This document shows, one piece after another, positions 48,280-56,060 of a stretch of 56,060 bases of DNA. How positions within the stretch are numbered: position 1 is the stretch's first letter; every line of letters begins with the position of its first letter. This DNA comes from Bacteroidia bacterium. GTDB taxonomy: Bacteria; Bacteroidota; Bacteroidia; Bacteroidales; Paludibacteraceae. The stretch lies in assembly GCA_021152555.1 (NCBI GenBank), contig JAGKVE010000007.1, forward strand, positions 1 through 56,060, in the 5' to 3' direction. Both the position numbers and the translations under genes were made by a program. The notes below the pieces were generated by a model. It did not search any database, was not told the DNA's origin, and saw only the letters and a list, made by a program, of their open reading frames with translations.

Positions 48280-50463
48280 TTAGTTTCCCAAATCGCAGTG
48301 GAACTTCAGCCGTACCAGCCGGACGTGCATCTCGTCGTAATAGTCCTCGCCCAGCTCTTCCATTGCCGTCTTGATATTGTCGTTCTCCGCGGTTTTGAAA
48401 TACTCGTATATCTCATCTTCCTCGTCCGGGTCCACCACTTCTTGGATGAAATAGTTGATATTGATTTTTGTGCCGCTGAATACAATCGCCTCCAGCTCGT
48501 CCATCATCTCTTCCATCGACATGCCGCAACTCTCTGCAAGGTCGTCTAAGTCAACACGGCGGTCGATGGCCTGGATGATTTGTTTCTTGCGGGTTGATTT
48601 CTTCGCGACGGTACGGATTCGCAAGTCTTCGGGACGGATAATTTCGTTTTCCTCAACGTACTCTTTGATGACACGCAGGAATTCGTCGCCGTAACGCTTT
48701 GCTTTGGCAACACCGACGCCCGGAATAGTCAGCAATTCTTCCATCGTGATCGGGTAGGTAGTCGCCATCGCCTCCAGACTCGGGTCTTGGAAAATAACAA
48801 ACGGCGGAACGTCGCTCTTCTTCGCCACTTTGCGGCGGATGTCTTTTAAAATTGCATATAGTACTTCGTCCGCGGCGGCGCAGGTCGCGCCTGAACCTTC
48901 CATCACGTCTTCGTCTTCGTCGTGAACCTCGATGGGCACTTCGAACTTGCTCGGCTTGCGGATGAAACGCGTGCCTTCTTTCGTCAGTTTCAGGTCGCCG
49001 TACGAATCCACGTCTTTCTGAATCATCCCCACTAAAAGGGCTTGGCGCAGGATAGCGTGCAGCGTGCTTTCTTCTTCATCGCTCGCAGCTCCGAAGTTTT
49101 CCAGCTCGTCGTGGTGGTAACTCGTCACTTCGGCGGTCTTGTTGCCGTGGAGGATATCTACGATATGTTCCGCTTTGTGTTTCTCGTTCACCTGCTGGAT
49201 GGTCTCCAACGCTATCTGAAGCAACTCGCTCGCATCCACTTGTTTGTAGGTCTTCCGGCAGTTGTCGCAGTTGCCGCAGTTGTCCTCGTTGTACTCTTCG
49301 CCGAAATAGTGCAGCAGCAGCTTGCGGCGGCAGATAGTACTCTCAGCATAACTCTGTGTCTCGAATAGTAGCTGGTTGCCGATACCTATCTCTTTCGGCG
49401 TCTTGTCTTTCTGGAAACGGCGCAGACGCTCGATGTCGTCCGGCGAATAGAAACACAGGCAGTAGCCTTCTCCGCCGTCTCGGCCTGCACGGCCTGTCTC
49501 CTGATAATAACCCTCCAGGCTCTTCGGAATGTCGTAGTGTACTACAAAACGCACGTCCGGCTTGTCGATGCCCATACCGAACGCTATCGTTGCGACAATC
49601 ACTTGGCATTCCTCCATCAGGAACGCGTCTTGGTGGGCGCTACGCGTCGCCGCGTCCAGACCGGCGTGGTAGGGCCGAGCGCTGATGCCGTTCACTTGCA
49701 GCACTTGGGCAAGGTCTTCCACTTCCTTGCGCGCAAGGCAATATACGATACCGCTCTTGCCCTCCATCCCTCGGATGAAACGGACTAAATCTTTATCTAC
49801 GTCCGCCGTCTTGGGGCGTACTTCGTAATATAGGTTCGGACGGTTGAAACTGCTTTTGAAGACAGTAGCGTCAAGCATGCCGAGGTTCTTCTGGATGTCT
49901 TTCTGCACTTTCGGCGTCGCCGTCGCAGTCAATGCGATAATCGGCGCTTTGCCGATGCACTGAACCATACTCTTGATTTGACTGTATTCCGGACGGAAGT
50001 CGTGCCCCCACTCGGATATGCAATGTGCCTCATCAACCGCGTAGAAACTGATTTTGACGCCACGCAGAAAGTCCACGTTTTCGGCCTTCTGCAAACTCTC
50101 GGGCGCTAAATACAGCAATTTCGTCTTGCCCGCTATCACGTCATCTTTTACGGCGTTAATCTCACCGCGGCTCAAACTCGAATTGATAAAATGCGCCACG
50201 CCTTCCTCTTCCGAATAGTTGCTCATCGCGTCCACCTGGTTCTTCATCAGAGCAATCAACGGAGATACCACAATCGCAACTCCCTCCATCAGCAATGACG
50301 GTAATTGGAAGCAGAGACTTTTTCCGCCGCCTGTCGGCATCAGCACAAACGTGTCTTTCCCCTCCATTACATTACGGATGATTGCTTCCTGATTTCCTTT
50401 GAAGGTGTCAAAACCAAAATAGGTCTGTAGCGCGTTAATTAATTCTTCGTGTGTTATATTCAT
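48280..50463 (-). CDS. recQ: ATP-dependent DNA helicase RecQ
   Basis: 727 residues, typical of the Bacteroidales RecQ with a long C-terminus. RecQ is a 3'-5' helicase in recombination and repair. Helicase motifs: TGGGKSLCFQLP (I), VDEAHCISEWGHDFRPEY (II plus aromatic loop), ALTATATPKVQKDI (III), VATIAFGMGIDKPDVRFV (V), HYDIPKSLEGYYQETGRAGRDG (VI). The zinc-binding set is CRRKLLL...CGNCDNCR. A winged helix and an HRDC domain (GVGVAKAKRYGDEFLRVI) follow, then an extra C-terminal region with LAESCGMSMEEMMDELEAI. First gene of the long minus-strand run, promoter at 50527-50557. Confidence 0.95.
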   Translation of the reverse strand: MNITHEELINALQTYFGFDTFKGNQEAIIRNVMEGKDTFVLMPTGGGKSLCFQLPSLLMEGVAIVVSPLIALMKNQVDAMSNYSEEEGVAHFINSSLSRGEINAVKDDVIAGKTKLLYLAPESLQKAENVDFLRGVKISFYAVDEAHCISEWGHDFRPEYSQIKSMVQCIGKAPIIALTATATPKVQKDIQKNLGMLDATVFKSSFNRPNLYYEVRPKTADVDKDLVRFIRGMEGKSGIVYCLARKEVEDLAQVLQVNGISARPYHAGLDAATRSAHQDAFLMEECQVIVATIAFGMGIDKPDVRFVVHYDIPKSLEGYYQETGRAGRDGGEGYCLCFYSPDDIERLRRFQKDKTPKEIGIGNQLLFETQSYAESTICRRKLLLHYFGEEYNEDNCGNCDNCRKTYKQVDASELLQIALETIQQVNEKHKAEHIVDILHGNKTAEVTSYHHDELENFGAASDEEESTLHAILRQALLVGMIQKDVDSYGDLKLTKEGTRFIRKPSKFEVPIEVHDEDEDVMEGSGATCAAADEVLYAILKDIRRKVAKKSDVPPFVIFQDPSLEAMATTYPITMEELLTIPGVGVAKAKRYGDEFLRVIKEYVEENEIIRPEDLRIRTVAKKSTRKKQIIQAIDRRVDLDDLAESCGMSMEEMMDELEAIVFSGTKININYFIQEVVDPDEEDEIYEYFKTAENDNIKTAMEELGEDYYDEMHVRLVRLKFHCDLGN

Positions 50464-50526
50464 ATATAATTTTTGTGTTATGCTTGTTTTGGCTGCCCAA
50501 ATTGTTGCAATTTACAATTTAGCGTG

Positions 50527-50557
50527 CAAAGATACTACTTTTTTTTTATATGTGCAA
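50527..50557 (-). promoter_or_regulatory. Promoter of recQ
   Basis: TTG (50555-50557) and TATCTTTG (50527-50534) on the minus strand, spacer 20 bp. It is about 60 bp before the ATG and probably feeds the recQ-rimO run. Confidence 0.75.
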
Positions 50558-50614
50558 ATATTCTCCAATATTTTTTCTCATTAGTGCTTGATTTAAGCAC
50601 AACCTTATCATTCT

Positions 50615-50855
50615 TCCATCCATTTCCCCGTCTTTCTCCCCCTCTTTCTTCCCGTCCATTTCTCACTCTTTCACTCTATTTTCTCTTTCTTTTATTCCTC
50701 TATTCTCTTTCTTGCTTTCCTCATTCTCTTTCTTATTTTTCTCCATTCTCTTTCTTGCTTTCCTCATTCTCTTTCTTTTATCCTATATCCCTTTCTTATT
50801 TTCCTCCATTCTCTTTTTTTTATTCCTATATTCTCTTGTTTCCCTTTCCTTCTCT
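50615..50855. other. Pyrimidine-rich low-complexity tract between recQ and pheS
   Basis: About 240 bp is nearly all C and T on the plus strand, with A and G rare. CATTCTCTTTCTT-like units recur every ~20-45 bp (near 50700, 50723, 50745, 50767). Reading it as protein gives only Ser/Phe/Leu runs, so it is not coding. Such tracts can form triplex or H-DNA. Near 50945-50985 there is also a direct repeat with the shared core CATAGGATAACCATAACATA. Nothing else is seen in the 50464-51207 gap beyond the two promoters and the repeat at 50857. Confidence 0.8.
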
Positions 50856-50856
50856 A

Positions 50857-50890
50857 TCTCCCCTCTTAAGGAGAGGGCGAGGGAGGTTAT
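50857..50890. repeat. Intergenic family B palindromic repeat
   Basis: CCCTCT-TAAGG-AGAGGG, continuing CGAGGGAGGTT, has the same layout as the argS and rimO copies: palindrome followed by a G-rich tail ending in GGTT. This one lies outside genes. Confidence 0.65.
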
Positions 50891-51149
50891 CGGGAGGAGG
50901 TCGTACCTTTCTCAACCCGATTTCGACCCGATTTCGACCCGATACCATAGGATAACCATAACATACCCATAGGATAACCATAACATAAAACACCTTTTCT
51001 GCGAAAATCATGCATTTTCTATATATATACATAGTATATATATACTTTTTGTGCATTTTTTACCGTAAAAATAAGTCCCGATGCCCTCGTTTTCAGTAGT
51101 TTGCCCAATCCGCGTCTTCGCTATTTTTTTATGTTTTTACATAAAATCC

Positions 51150-51180
51150 TTGCATATGTCAAAAAAAAGTTGTACCTTTG
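51150..51180 (+). promoter_or_regulatory. Promoter of pheS-ffh
   Basis: TTG (51150-51152) and TACCTTTG (51173-51180), 20-bp spacing, with extended -33 TTGCATATGTCA. The pheS ATG is 27 bp downstream. Confidence 0.8.
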
Positions 51181-51207
51181 CCCCCGATTTAGTAAATTAA
51201 CCAAATT

Positions 51208-52251
51208 ATGGCATTAAAAGATACTATACAATCTATGCTGTCGCAGGTCAGCCAGATCAATGCAGGCAGCGCTGAAGAACTGGAGGCGTTACGAATCAAA
51301 TACCTCAGTAAAAAAGGAGAGATTACAGCCCTCTTCAATGAGTTCCGCAATGTGCCGAACGAACAAAAACGCGAACTCGGACAACTCCTCAACCAGCTCA
51401 GGCAAGAGACTGAAGGGCGTATCAGCGAACTGCGGGAGCAGATCAATGACAAATGTCAAATGTCTGCCGAGAAATTGGATCTCACCCGTACGCCTGACCC
51501 TATTGATTTAGGGACGCGCCATCCGCTCTCGCTCGTACGAGAGGAAATAGAGGAAATCTTCTCGCGCATCGGTTTTACAGTCGCACAGGGACCCGAAGTG
51601 GAGGATGACAAGCACGTCTATGGCATGCTTAATTTTGCGCCGGAACATCCGGCGCGTGACATGCAGGATACGTTCTTTGTCGAGAAAGAAATCGGCGTAC
51701 AGAAACCGACTGACATCCTCCTCCGTTCGCATACTTCCTCGGTCCAAACGCGCGTCATGACGAGCCGTAAACCGCCGATCCGCGTACTCTGCCCGGGACG
51801 TGTGTACAGAAACGAGGCAATCTCTGCACGCGCACACTGTTTCTTCCACCAGGTTGAAGGACTGTATGTGGACAAGAATGTCAGCTTTGCTGACTTGCGC
51901 GAAGCATTGCTCTATTTCTCAAAGGAGATGTTCGGTCCTGAAACCAAAATCCGGCTCCGTCCGTCGTATTTCCCGTTCACGGAACCGAGTGCCGAGATGG
52001 ATATCAGTTGTAACATATGCGGCGGCACAGGGTGCTCGTTCTGCAAAGGTACCGGATGGGTGGAGATCCTTGGCTGCGGTATGGTTGACCCCAACGTACT
52101 TGAGTCATGCGGAATTGACAGCAAGGAGTATAGCGGCTATGCGTTCGGTATGGGAGTAGAGCGTATCACCAACCTCAAGTACCGCGTCAAAGACCTGCGT
52201 CTCTTCTCTGAGAACGACGTGCGATTCCTCAAACAATTTGAAAGTTGCTGA
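51208..52251 (+). CDS. pheS: Phenylalanyl-tRNA synthetase alpha subunit
   Basis: 347 residues, as usual. The N-terminal coiled coil (~1-90) binds tRNA. Class II motifs: HPARDMQDTFFV (motif 1 region), CPGRVYRNEAISARAHCFFHQVEGL (motif 2), and GFGMGVERITNLKY-like AFGMGVERITNLKY (motif 3). SYFPFTEPSAEMDISC is the Phe-pocket stretch. A Cys cluster (CNICGGTGCSFCKGTGW) is visible. The partner pheT is not in the window. It is followed after 5 bp by ffh. Confidence 0.97.
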   Translation: MALKDTIQSMLSQVSQINAGSAEELEALRIKYLSKKGEITALFNEFRNVPNEQKRELGQLLNQLRQETEGRISELREQINDKCQMSAEKLDLTRTPDPIDLGTRHPLSLVREEIEEIFSRIGFTVAQGPEVEDDKHVYGMLNFAPEHPARDMQDTFFVEKEIGVQKPTDILLRSHTSSVQTRVMTSRKPPIRVLCPGRVYRNEAISARAHCFFHQVEGLYVDKNVSFADLREALLYFSKEMFGPETKIRLRPSYFPFTEPSAEMDISCNICGGTGCSFCKGTGWVEILGCGMVDPNVLESCGIDSKEYSGYAFGMGVERITNLKYRVKDLRLFSENDVRFLKQFESC

Positions 52252-52256
52252 TTACC

Positions 52257-53561
52257 ATGTTTGATAATTTAAGTGAACGATTAGAACGGTCCTTTAAAAT
52301 CCTCAAAGGTGAGGGCCGTATTACCGAAATAAATATCGCGGAAACCGTCAAGGATATCCGTAAAGCCTTGCTGGAGGCGGATGTGAACTACAAAACCGCC
52401 AAGCAGTTTACGGACCGCGTGAAAGAGAAAGCCTTGGGACAGAACGTCATCAATGCTGTCCGTCCGGGGCAGTTGATGATTAAAATCACGCACGACGAAC
52501 TGGCGGAACTGATGGGCGGCAATGCGCAGGACTTGAACCTCAAGGGGCAGCCTGCTGTCATTCTCATGGCGGGTCTGCAAGGTAGCGGTAAAACAACCTT
52601 TGCTTCCAAACTCGCCAACTGGCTGCAGACCAAGAAGAACAAACGCGTGATGCTCGTCGCTTGCGATGTCTACCGTCCGGCGGCTATTGAGCAGTTGCGT
52701 GTCCTCGGCGAGCAGATTAACGCAAAAGTCTATACCGGTGAAGGAGAATCCAACCCCGTCAAGAAAGCGCAAGAGGCTATTTCGGAGGCGAAGAAGATGG
52801 GGTATGACGTCGTAATCGTGGATACCGCCGGACGTCTGGCAGTAGATGAGCAGATGATGCAAGAGATTTCTGCCATCAAGTCAGCCATCAACCCGTCGGA
52901 GACCCTGTTCGTAGTGGATGCCATGACCGGTCAAGACGCCGTGAATACCGCCAAGGAGTTCAACGACAGGCTTGATTTCGACGGCGTGGTTCTCACCAAA
53001 CTGGACGGTGACGCCCGCGGCGGTGCGGCGCTCTCCATCCGCTCGGTGGTAGATAAACCGATTAAGTTCATCGGTACCGGCGAGAAAATGGAGGCGCTTG
53101 ACGTGTTCCATCCTGCCCGTATGGCGGACCGTATTCTCGGTATGGGTGACGTGGTTTCTCTGGTAGAGCGCGCACAGGAACAGTACGACGAAGCCGAGGC
53201 ACGGCGTATCAGCAAGAAAATCGCCAAGAATCAATTCGATTTCAACGACTTCATCGGACAGCTGAACCAGATAAAGAAAATGGGCTCGATGAAAGACCTG
53301 ATGGGTATGATTCCGGGAATGGACAAAGCGCTCAAAGGCGTCGAAGTGAGCGACGATGCCTTCAAACCCATCGAGGCGATGATTAACTCCATGACCCCCG
53401 CCGAACGTGCCAACCCGGCTCTGCTAAACGGCAGCCGCAAAGCCCGTATCGTGAAAGGCGCAGGAGTGGATATAGTGACCCTCAACCGCTTCCTCAAACA
53501 GTTTGAACAGACCTCCAAGATGATGCGCAAAGTACAGCAGATGGGAGGAAGACGGAGATGA
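52257..53561 (+). CDS. ffh: Signal recognition particle protein Ffh
   Basis: 434 residues. Ffh with 4.5S RNA guides nascent membrane proteins to the Sec translocon. N domain at ~1-90; G domain with GLQGSGKTTFASKLA (G1), DVYRPAA, VDTAGRL (G3) and TKLDGDARGGAALSI (G4 plus guidance). The M domain (~325-434) is Met-rich (MGSMKDLMGMIPGM) and ends with GGRRR. The ATG at 52257 is preferred to a frame opening 12 bp earlier that overlaps pheS. The gap to folD contains TTGTAAT-like heptamer repeats. Confidence 0.97.
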   Translation: MFDNLSERLERSFKILKGEGRITEINIAETVKDIRKALLEADVNYKTAKQFTDRVKEKALGQNVINAVRPGQLMIKITHDELAELMGGNAQDLNLKGQPAVILMAGLQGSGKTTFASKLANWLQTKKNKRVMLVACDVYRPAAIEQLRVLGEQINAKVYTGEGESNPVKKAQEAISEAKKMGYDVVIVDTAGRLAVDEQMMQEISAIKSAINPSETLFVVDAMTGQDAVNTAKEFNDRLDFDGVVLTKLDGDARGGAALSIRSVVDKPIKFIGTGEKMEALDVFHPARMADRILGMGDVVSLVERAQEQYDEAEARRISKKIAKNQFDFNDFIGQLNQIKKMGSMKDLMGMIPGMDKALKGVEVSDDAFKPIEAMINSMTPAERANPALLNGSRKARIVKGAGVDIVTLNRFLKQFEQTSKMMRKVQQMGGRRR

Positions 53562-53597
53562 TTTGTAATTTGTAATTGGGGATTGGTAATATAGAGA

Positions 53598-54503
53598 ATG
53601 ATTCTTTTAGACGGAAAGAAAATAGCATCCGAGATCCGCGCGGAACTGCGCGACAGGATTGACGCACTCAAAGCGCAGGGCAAACGGCCGCCGTGTCTGG
53701 CGGTTGTGATAGTGGGGCATAACCCCGCTTCGGAAACCTACGTGGCAAACAAAATCAAAGCCTGTACGGAAGTGGGCATTGAGGCGCGGAAGATAGCTTT
53801 TGAGGCGGATATTACGGAGAGTGCCCTGCTTGCAGAAGTAGAGCGTCTTAACGCGGACAGCACCGTGGACGGCTTTATCGTCCAACTGCCGCTGCCCGAC
53901 CATATCAGCGAGTCCGCTATCCTCTCGGCAATCGACTACCGCAAGGACGTGGACGGCTTGACGCCGGAGAATGTAGGGCGTACGGTGCAAGGCCTGCCTT
54001 CACTTGTCTCCGCCACGCCGAAAGGCATACGCGAGTTGCTCTCGCGGTATGCTATCCAAACGGAAGGCAAACATGTCGTAGTGATCGGACGGTCTAACAT
54101 AGTAGGCAAGCCGATGGCGATGCTGATGATGCAAAGACCGTATCTGTCGCTGCCGGGAATGAGTGCGTCTTCCCTGGGGGACGCCACTGTCACCGTCTGC
54201 CATTCCAAGACCCGTGACCTCGCAGCAATCTGCCGCACGGCGGATATCATCATCGTGGCGGCGGGAAGTCCGGGCTTGTTGACGGCGGATATGGTGAAAG
54301 AAGGGGCCGCAATAATCGATGTGGGCATTAACAGAATAGACGACCCCTCGTCGCTGCGCGGATACAAACTGGTAGGAGACGTAGACTTTGAACATGTATC
54401 CAAAGTGGCGGAGTACATCACACCCGTCCCCGGCGGAGTAGGACCTATGACCATCGTCTCACTCCTCCAAAACACCCTACAGGCATACAATGAACATCCT
54501 TGA
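53598..54503 (+). CDS. folD: Methylenetetrahydrofolate dehydrogenase / cyclohydrolase FolD
   Basis: 301 residues, a little above the usual ~290. The bifunctional enzyme interconverts 5,10-methylene-THF and 10-formyl-THF. Motifs are VGHNPASETYVANKIKACTEVGI (catalytic Lys), FIVQLPLPDH, YRKDVDGLTPENVG, VIGRSNIVGKPMAMLMM (NADP site), and PVPGGVGPMTIVSLL near the end. About 10 extra residues (LSLPGMSASSL) precede GDATVTVCHS and contain a palindrome at 54165-54184. It overlaps prfA by 14 bp. Confidence 0.96.
   Translation: MILLDGKKIASEIRAELRDRIDALKAQGKRPPCLAVVIVGHNPASETYVANKIKACTEVGIEARKIAFEADITESALLAEVERLNADSTVDGFIVQLPLPDHISESAILSAIDYRKDVDGLTPENVGRTVQGLPSLVSATPKGIRELLSRYAIQTEGKHVVVIGRSNIVGKPMAMLMMQRPYLSLPGMSASSLGDATVTVCHSKTRDLAAICRTADIIIVAAGSPGLLTADMVKEGAAIIDVGINRIDDPSSLRGYKLVGDVDFEHVSKVAEYITPVPGGVGPMTIVSLLQNTLQAYNEHP
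54165..54184. repeat. Palindrome in an insertion of folD
   Basis: GCGTC and GACGC arms enclose TTCCCTGGGG, where U-G pairs can extend the stem. It encodes part of an extra ~10-residue loop. It has not been seen elsewhere in the window, so its link to the other inserted repeats is tentative. Confidence 0.4.
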
Positions 54504-55590
54504 TAAAATAGATGGCTTGGAAGCCAAGTTCCATGAGGTCAGCCTCCTCATCACAGACCCGTCGGTCATAGCCGACCAGGCACGGTATGTGCGCCTCAAC
54601 CGCGATTATCATGACTTGGAGCGGGTACTCGAATGTGCCCGTAGATACAAAAAAGCCGTCAAGGATCTGCAAGACGCCAAAGACCTCTTCTTCAATGAGT
54701 CCGACTCCGAGATGAAAGAGATGGCGAAGGCAGAGATTGACGAACTCGAACCGCAGATTCCCAAACTCGAGGAGGAACTCAAACTCCAGTTGCTGCCCCA
54801 AGACCCCGAGGACGGCAAGAATGTAGTCATGGAGATTCGCGGCGGTACAGGAGGCGACGAGGCGGCTATCTTTGCCGGAGACCTCTTCCGTATGTACACC
54901 AAGTATTTCGAACTAAAGGGTTTTCATTATACCGTTTCTTCTTTTACCGAAGGCGCCGCAGGCGGATACAAGGAGATTATCTTCAACGTGACGGGGCAGA
55001 ACGTCTATGGCACTCTTAAATACGAGTCCGGAGTGCACCGCGTGCAGCGTGTGCCTGTCACTGAGACGCAAGGCCGCGTGCACACCTCCGCTGCCACGGT
55101 AGCCGTGCTGCCCGAAGCGGATGAGTTCGAGGTACATATCAACGAAGGGGAAATCAAATGGGAGACTTTCCGTTCCGGCGGTGCGGGAGGACAGAACGTC
55201 AACAAAGTGGAGTCCGGCGTGCGCCTCCGTTATAACTGGAAGAACCCCAATACCGGCGAAGTGCAGGAGATACTGATCGAGTGTACCGAGACGCGCGACC
55301 AGCCGAAGAACAAAGAGCGTGCTCTCTCGCGCCTGCGCACGCAGATATATGATAAGGAGCACCAGAAATACATAGACGACATTGCCGCGCGCCGCAAGAC
55401 CATGGTATCTACAGGTGACCGCTCTGCCAAAATCCGTACGTACAACTACCCGCAGGGACGTATCACAGACCATCGTATCGGTTATACGGTCTATAACCTT
55501 GCCGCTTTCATGGACGGTGACATACAAGGTGTGATTGACGCCCTGCAGGTCGCCGAGAACGCCGAACGGCTCAAAGAATCCGAATTATAA
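54490..55590 (+). CDS. prfA: Peptide chain release factor 1
   Basis: 366 residues, normal for RF1. It reads UAG and UAA at termination. The codon-reading tripeptide region reads VPVTETQGRVHTS (P-V-T; RF2 would have SPF). The catalytic GGQ is in RSGGAGGQNVNKVESGVRL. The C-terminal TYNYPQGRITDHRI and LAAFMDGDIQGVIDAL are typical. The gene begins inside the 3' end of folD (14-bp overlap), which implies coupled translation. Confidence 0.97.
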   Translation: MNILDKIDGLEAKFHEVSLLITDPSVIADQARYVRLNRDYHDLERVLECARRYKKAVKDLQDAKDLFFNESDSEMKEMAKAEIDELEPQIPKLEEELKLQLLPQDPEDGKNVVMEIRGGTGGDEAAIFAGDLFRMYTKYFELKGFHYTVSSFTEGAAGGYKEIIFNVTGQNVYGTLKYESGVHRVQRVPVTETQGRVHTSAATVAVLPEADEFEVHINEGEIKWETFRSGGAGGQNVNKVESGVRLRYNWKNPNTGEVQEILIECTETRDQPKNKERALSRLRTQIYDKEHQKYIDDIAARRKTMVSTGDRSAKIRTYNYPQGRITDHRIGYTVYNLAAFMDGDIQGVIDALQVAENAERLKESEL

Positions 55591-55711
55591 CGAAGTAGAT
55601 AGAGGGAGGCTGAGCCTCGTCAACGGACAACTGTTGATTGAGCGTAACGGCAATATCTTTAACACCCTTGGAATAAAAATTAAAGAACATGACAAAGTGC
55701 GCACTCTTTAT

Positions 55712-55742
55712 TTGCATGTTCGCAAAAAATATCGTATCTTTG
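55712..55742 (+). promoter_or_regulatory. Promoter upstream of the ATAC-repeat ORF
   Basis: TTG (55712-55714) and TATCTTTG (55735-55742), 20-bp spacing. It sits about 145 bp after prfA and ~40 bp before the ATG of the repeat ORF. A small GAGGC-TGA-GCCTC hairpin lies between at 55606-55618. Confidence 0.75.
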
Positions 55743-55783
55743 CACCGAAATTGAAAAAAATAATCAACTTACTGACCACTTCT

Positions 55784-55945
55784 ATGCGCAGCATACATAC
55801 ATACATACATACATACATACATACATACATACATACATACAGGGCGCGCCTATGTTCCCAATTATGTAGGTTACAATGTAGTATCTTTCACACCGGCCTC
55901 ATTAGCGGCAAAGACTTCGTGTCTCTGCCGCTTTGTCGTATATAA
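55784..55945 (+). CDS. Short ORF with tetranucleotide repeats, possible contingency or leader ORF
   Basis: 53 codons starting at 55784 with MRS, then IHTYIHTYIHTY from the repeat, then RARLCSQLCRLQCSIFH and GLISGKDFVSLPLCRI. A shift of frame after the repeat gives RAYVPNYVGYNVVSFTPASL, which looks at least as protein-like and stays open until ~55968. Because the unit is 4 bp, each slip changes the frame downstream. It has a good promoter and a hairpin near its 3' end. It could be a phase-variable start of a larger gene beyond the window, a small peptide, or a non-coding transcript. No family recognised. Confidence 0.4.
   Translation: MRSIHTYIHTYIHTYIHTYRARLCSQLCRLQCSIFHTGLISGKDFVSLPLCRI
55793..55840 (+). 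repeat. Tetranucleotide repeat (ATAC)12
   Basis: Twelve perfect copies of ATAC, 10 codons after a plausible transcription start and shortly after an ATG. It is the only long microsatellite of this type in the window. Confidence 0.98.
55908..55934 (+). other. Hairpin at the 3' side of the ATAC ORF
   Basis: GCGGCAAAGAC and GTCTCTGCCGC pair with one mismatch around TTCGT. It is followed by TTTGTCG and not by a proper T-run, so it could be a weak terminator or attenuator. The rest of the end (55946-56060) is A/T-rich; GAGTTCTTTGAAATAG at the edge resembles rRNA leader sequences of this phylum but no rRNA is visible. Confidence 0.5.
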
Positions 55946-56060
55946 ATTACATGTATTAATCAATCAATAGTTCGTTAAAAATTTGACTTAAATTAGTTAA
56001 AATATGATCGCTAAACGGCTGATTTTAGTCCGAATAGCATGAGTTCTTTGAAATAGTGTT

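Noticed and set aside
50473..50955. 160-codon plus-strand ORF across the pyrimidine tract
   Set aside because: It encodes almost only Ser, Phe, Leu and Pro because of the C/T-rich sequence; no start signal, no domain, overlaps the recQ promoter.
55946..56060. Start of an rRNA operon at the right edge
   Set aside because: GAGTTCTTTGAAATAG resembles rRNA leaders of the phylum, but no 16S sequence is visible, so it is not called.

Overview
The window is a chromosomal segment of a member of the order Bacteroidales (phylum Bacteroidota). The reasons are a SusC/SusD outer-membrane pair, an M6 peptidase with a C-terminal tail like a type IX secretion sorting domain, Bacteroidales-type MraZ, MazG, ABC-F and RecQ proteins, and promoters of the Bacteroidota form (TTG, 20 bp, TAnnTTTG). 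The genus cannot be fixed from sequence alone. Gene density is high and most genes lie on the minus strand. No phage, transposase, CRISPR array or complete rRNA gene was seen.

Layout. 1-918 (minus): start of the division/cell-wall (dcw) cluster, mraZ then rsmH, running off the left edge. 1226-11036 (minus): secreted and surface genes: SusC, SusD, a Big2 lipoprotein, an M6 metalloprotease and a small lipoprotein. 11306-15261: M16 peptidase, then tRNA-Leu with an abutting lipoprotein gene (plus strand), then mazG, lpxH and a DUF59/MIP18 gene (minus). 15502-18918 (plus): metallo-beta-lactamase-fold hydrolase, dolichol-phosphate-mannose-synthase-like transferase, argS. 18972-19079: a candidate small RNA. 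19176-23426 (minus): mutS, mltG and a stress-like protein. 23527-28374 (minus): secreted protein, DPP IV, ROK kinase, polysaccharide deacetylase. 28473-30537 (minus): serS, and rplU-rpmA behind a structured leader. 30766-50463 (minus): a long run, recQ, rimO, HU, HU-TM-LysM, uvrA, a nucleotide-sugar dehydratase (CapD/PglF type), a WecA/TagO-like transferase, ABC-F, a deacetylase-like protein, GT4, a GT2-pectate-lyase fusion and a BspA-like LRR protein. The middle of this run looks like exopolysaccharide or O-antigen synthesis. 51208-55590 (plus): pheS, ffh, folD, prfA. The right end holds a promoter and a short ORF carrying twelve ATAC repeats.

The most unusual signal is a set of short repeats, often palindromic, lying in frame inside housekeeping genes: rsmH, the M16 peptidase, mazG, argS, abc-F, uvrA, HU-LysM, rimO (twice) and probably folD. 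One repeat is shared nearly verbatim by rsmH and uvrA and encodes the same peptide in the same frame. A G/C-rich palindrome recurs in argS, rimO, probably HU-LysM, and once between genes. They resemble Rickettsia palindromic elements in behaviour. Also notable are 12 promoters with an identical 20-bp spacer, two sites where a terminator hairpin and the next promoter overlap, MraZ boxes upstream of mraZ, a predicted membrane-spanning HU-LysM protein, and a glycosyltransferase fused to a pectate lyase with an internal signal peptide.
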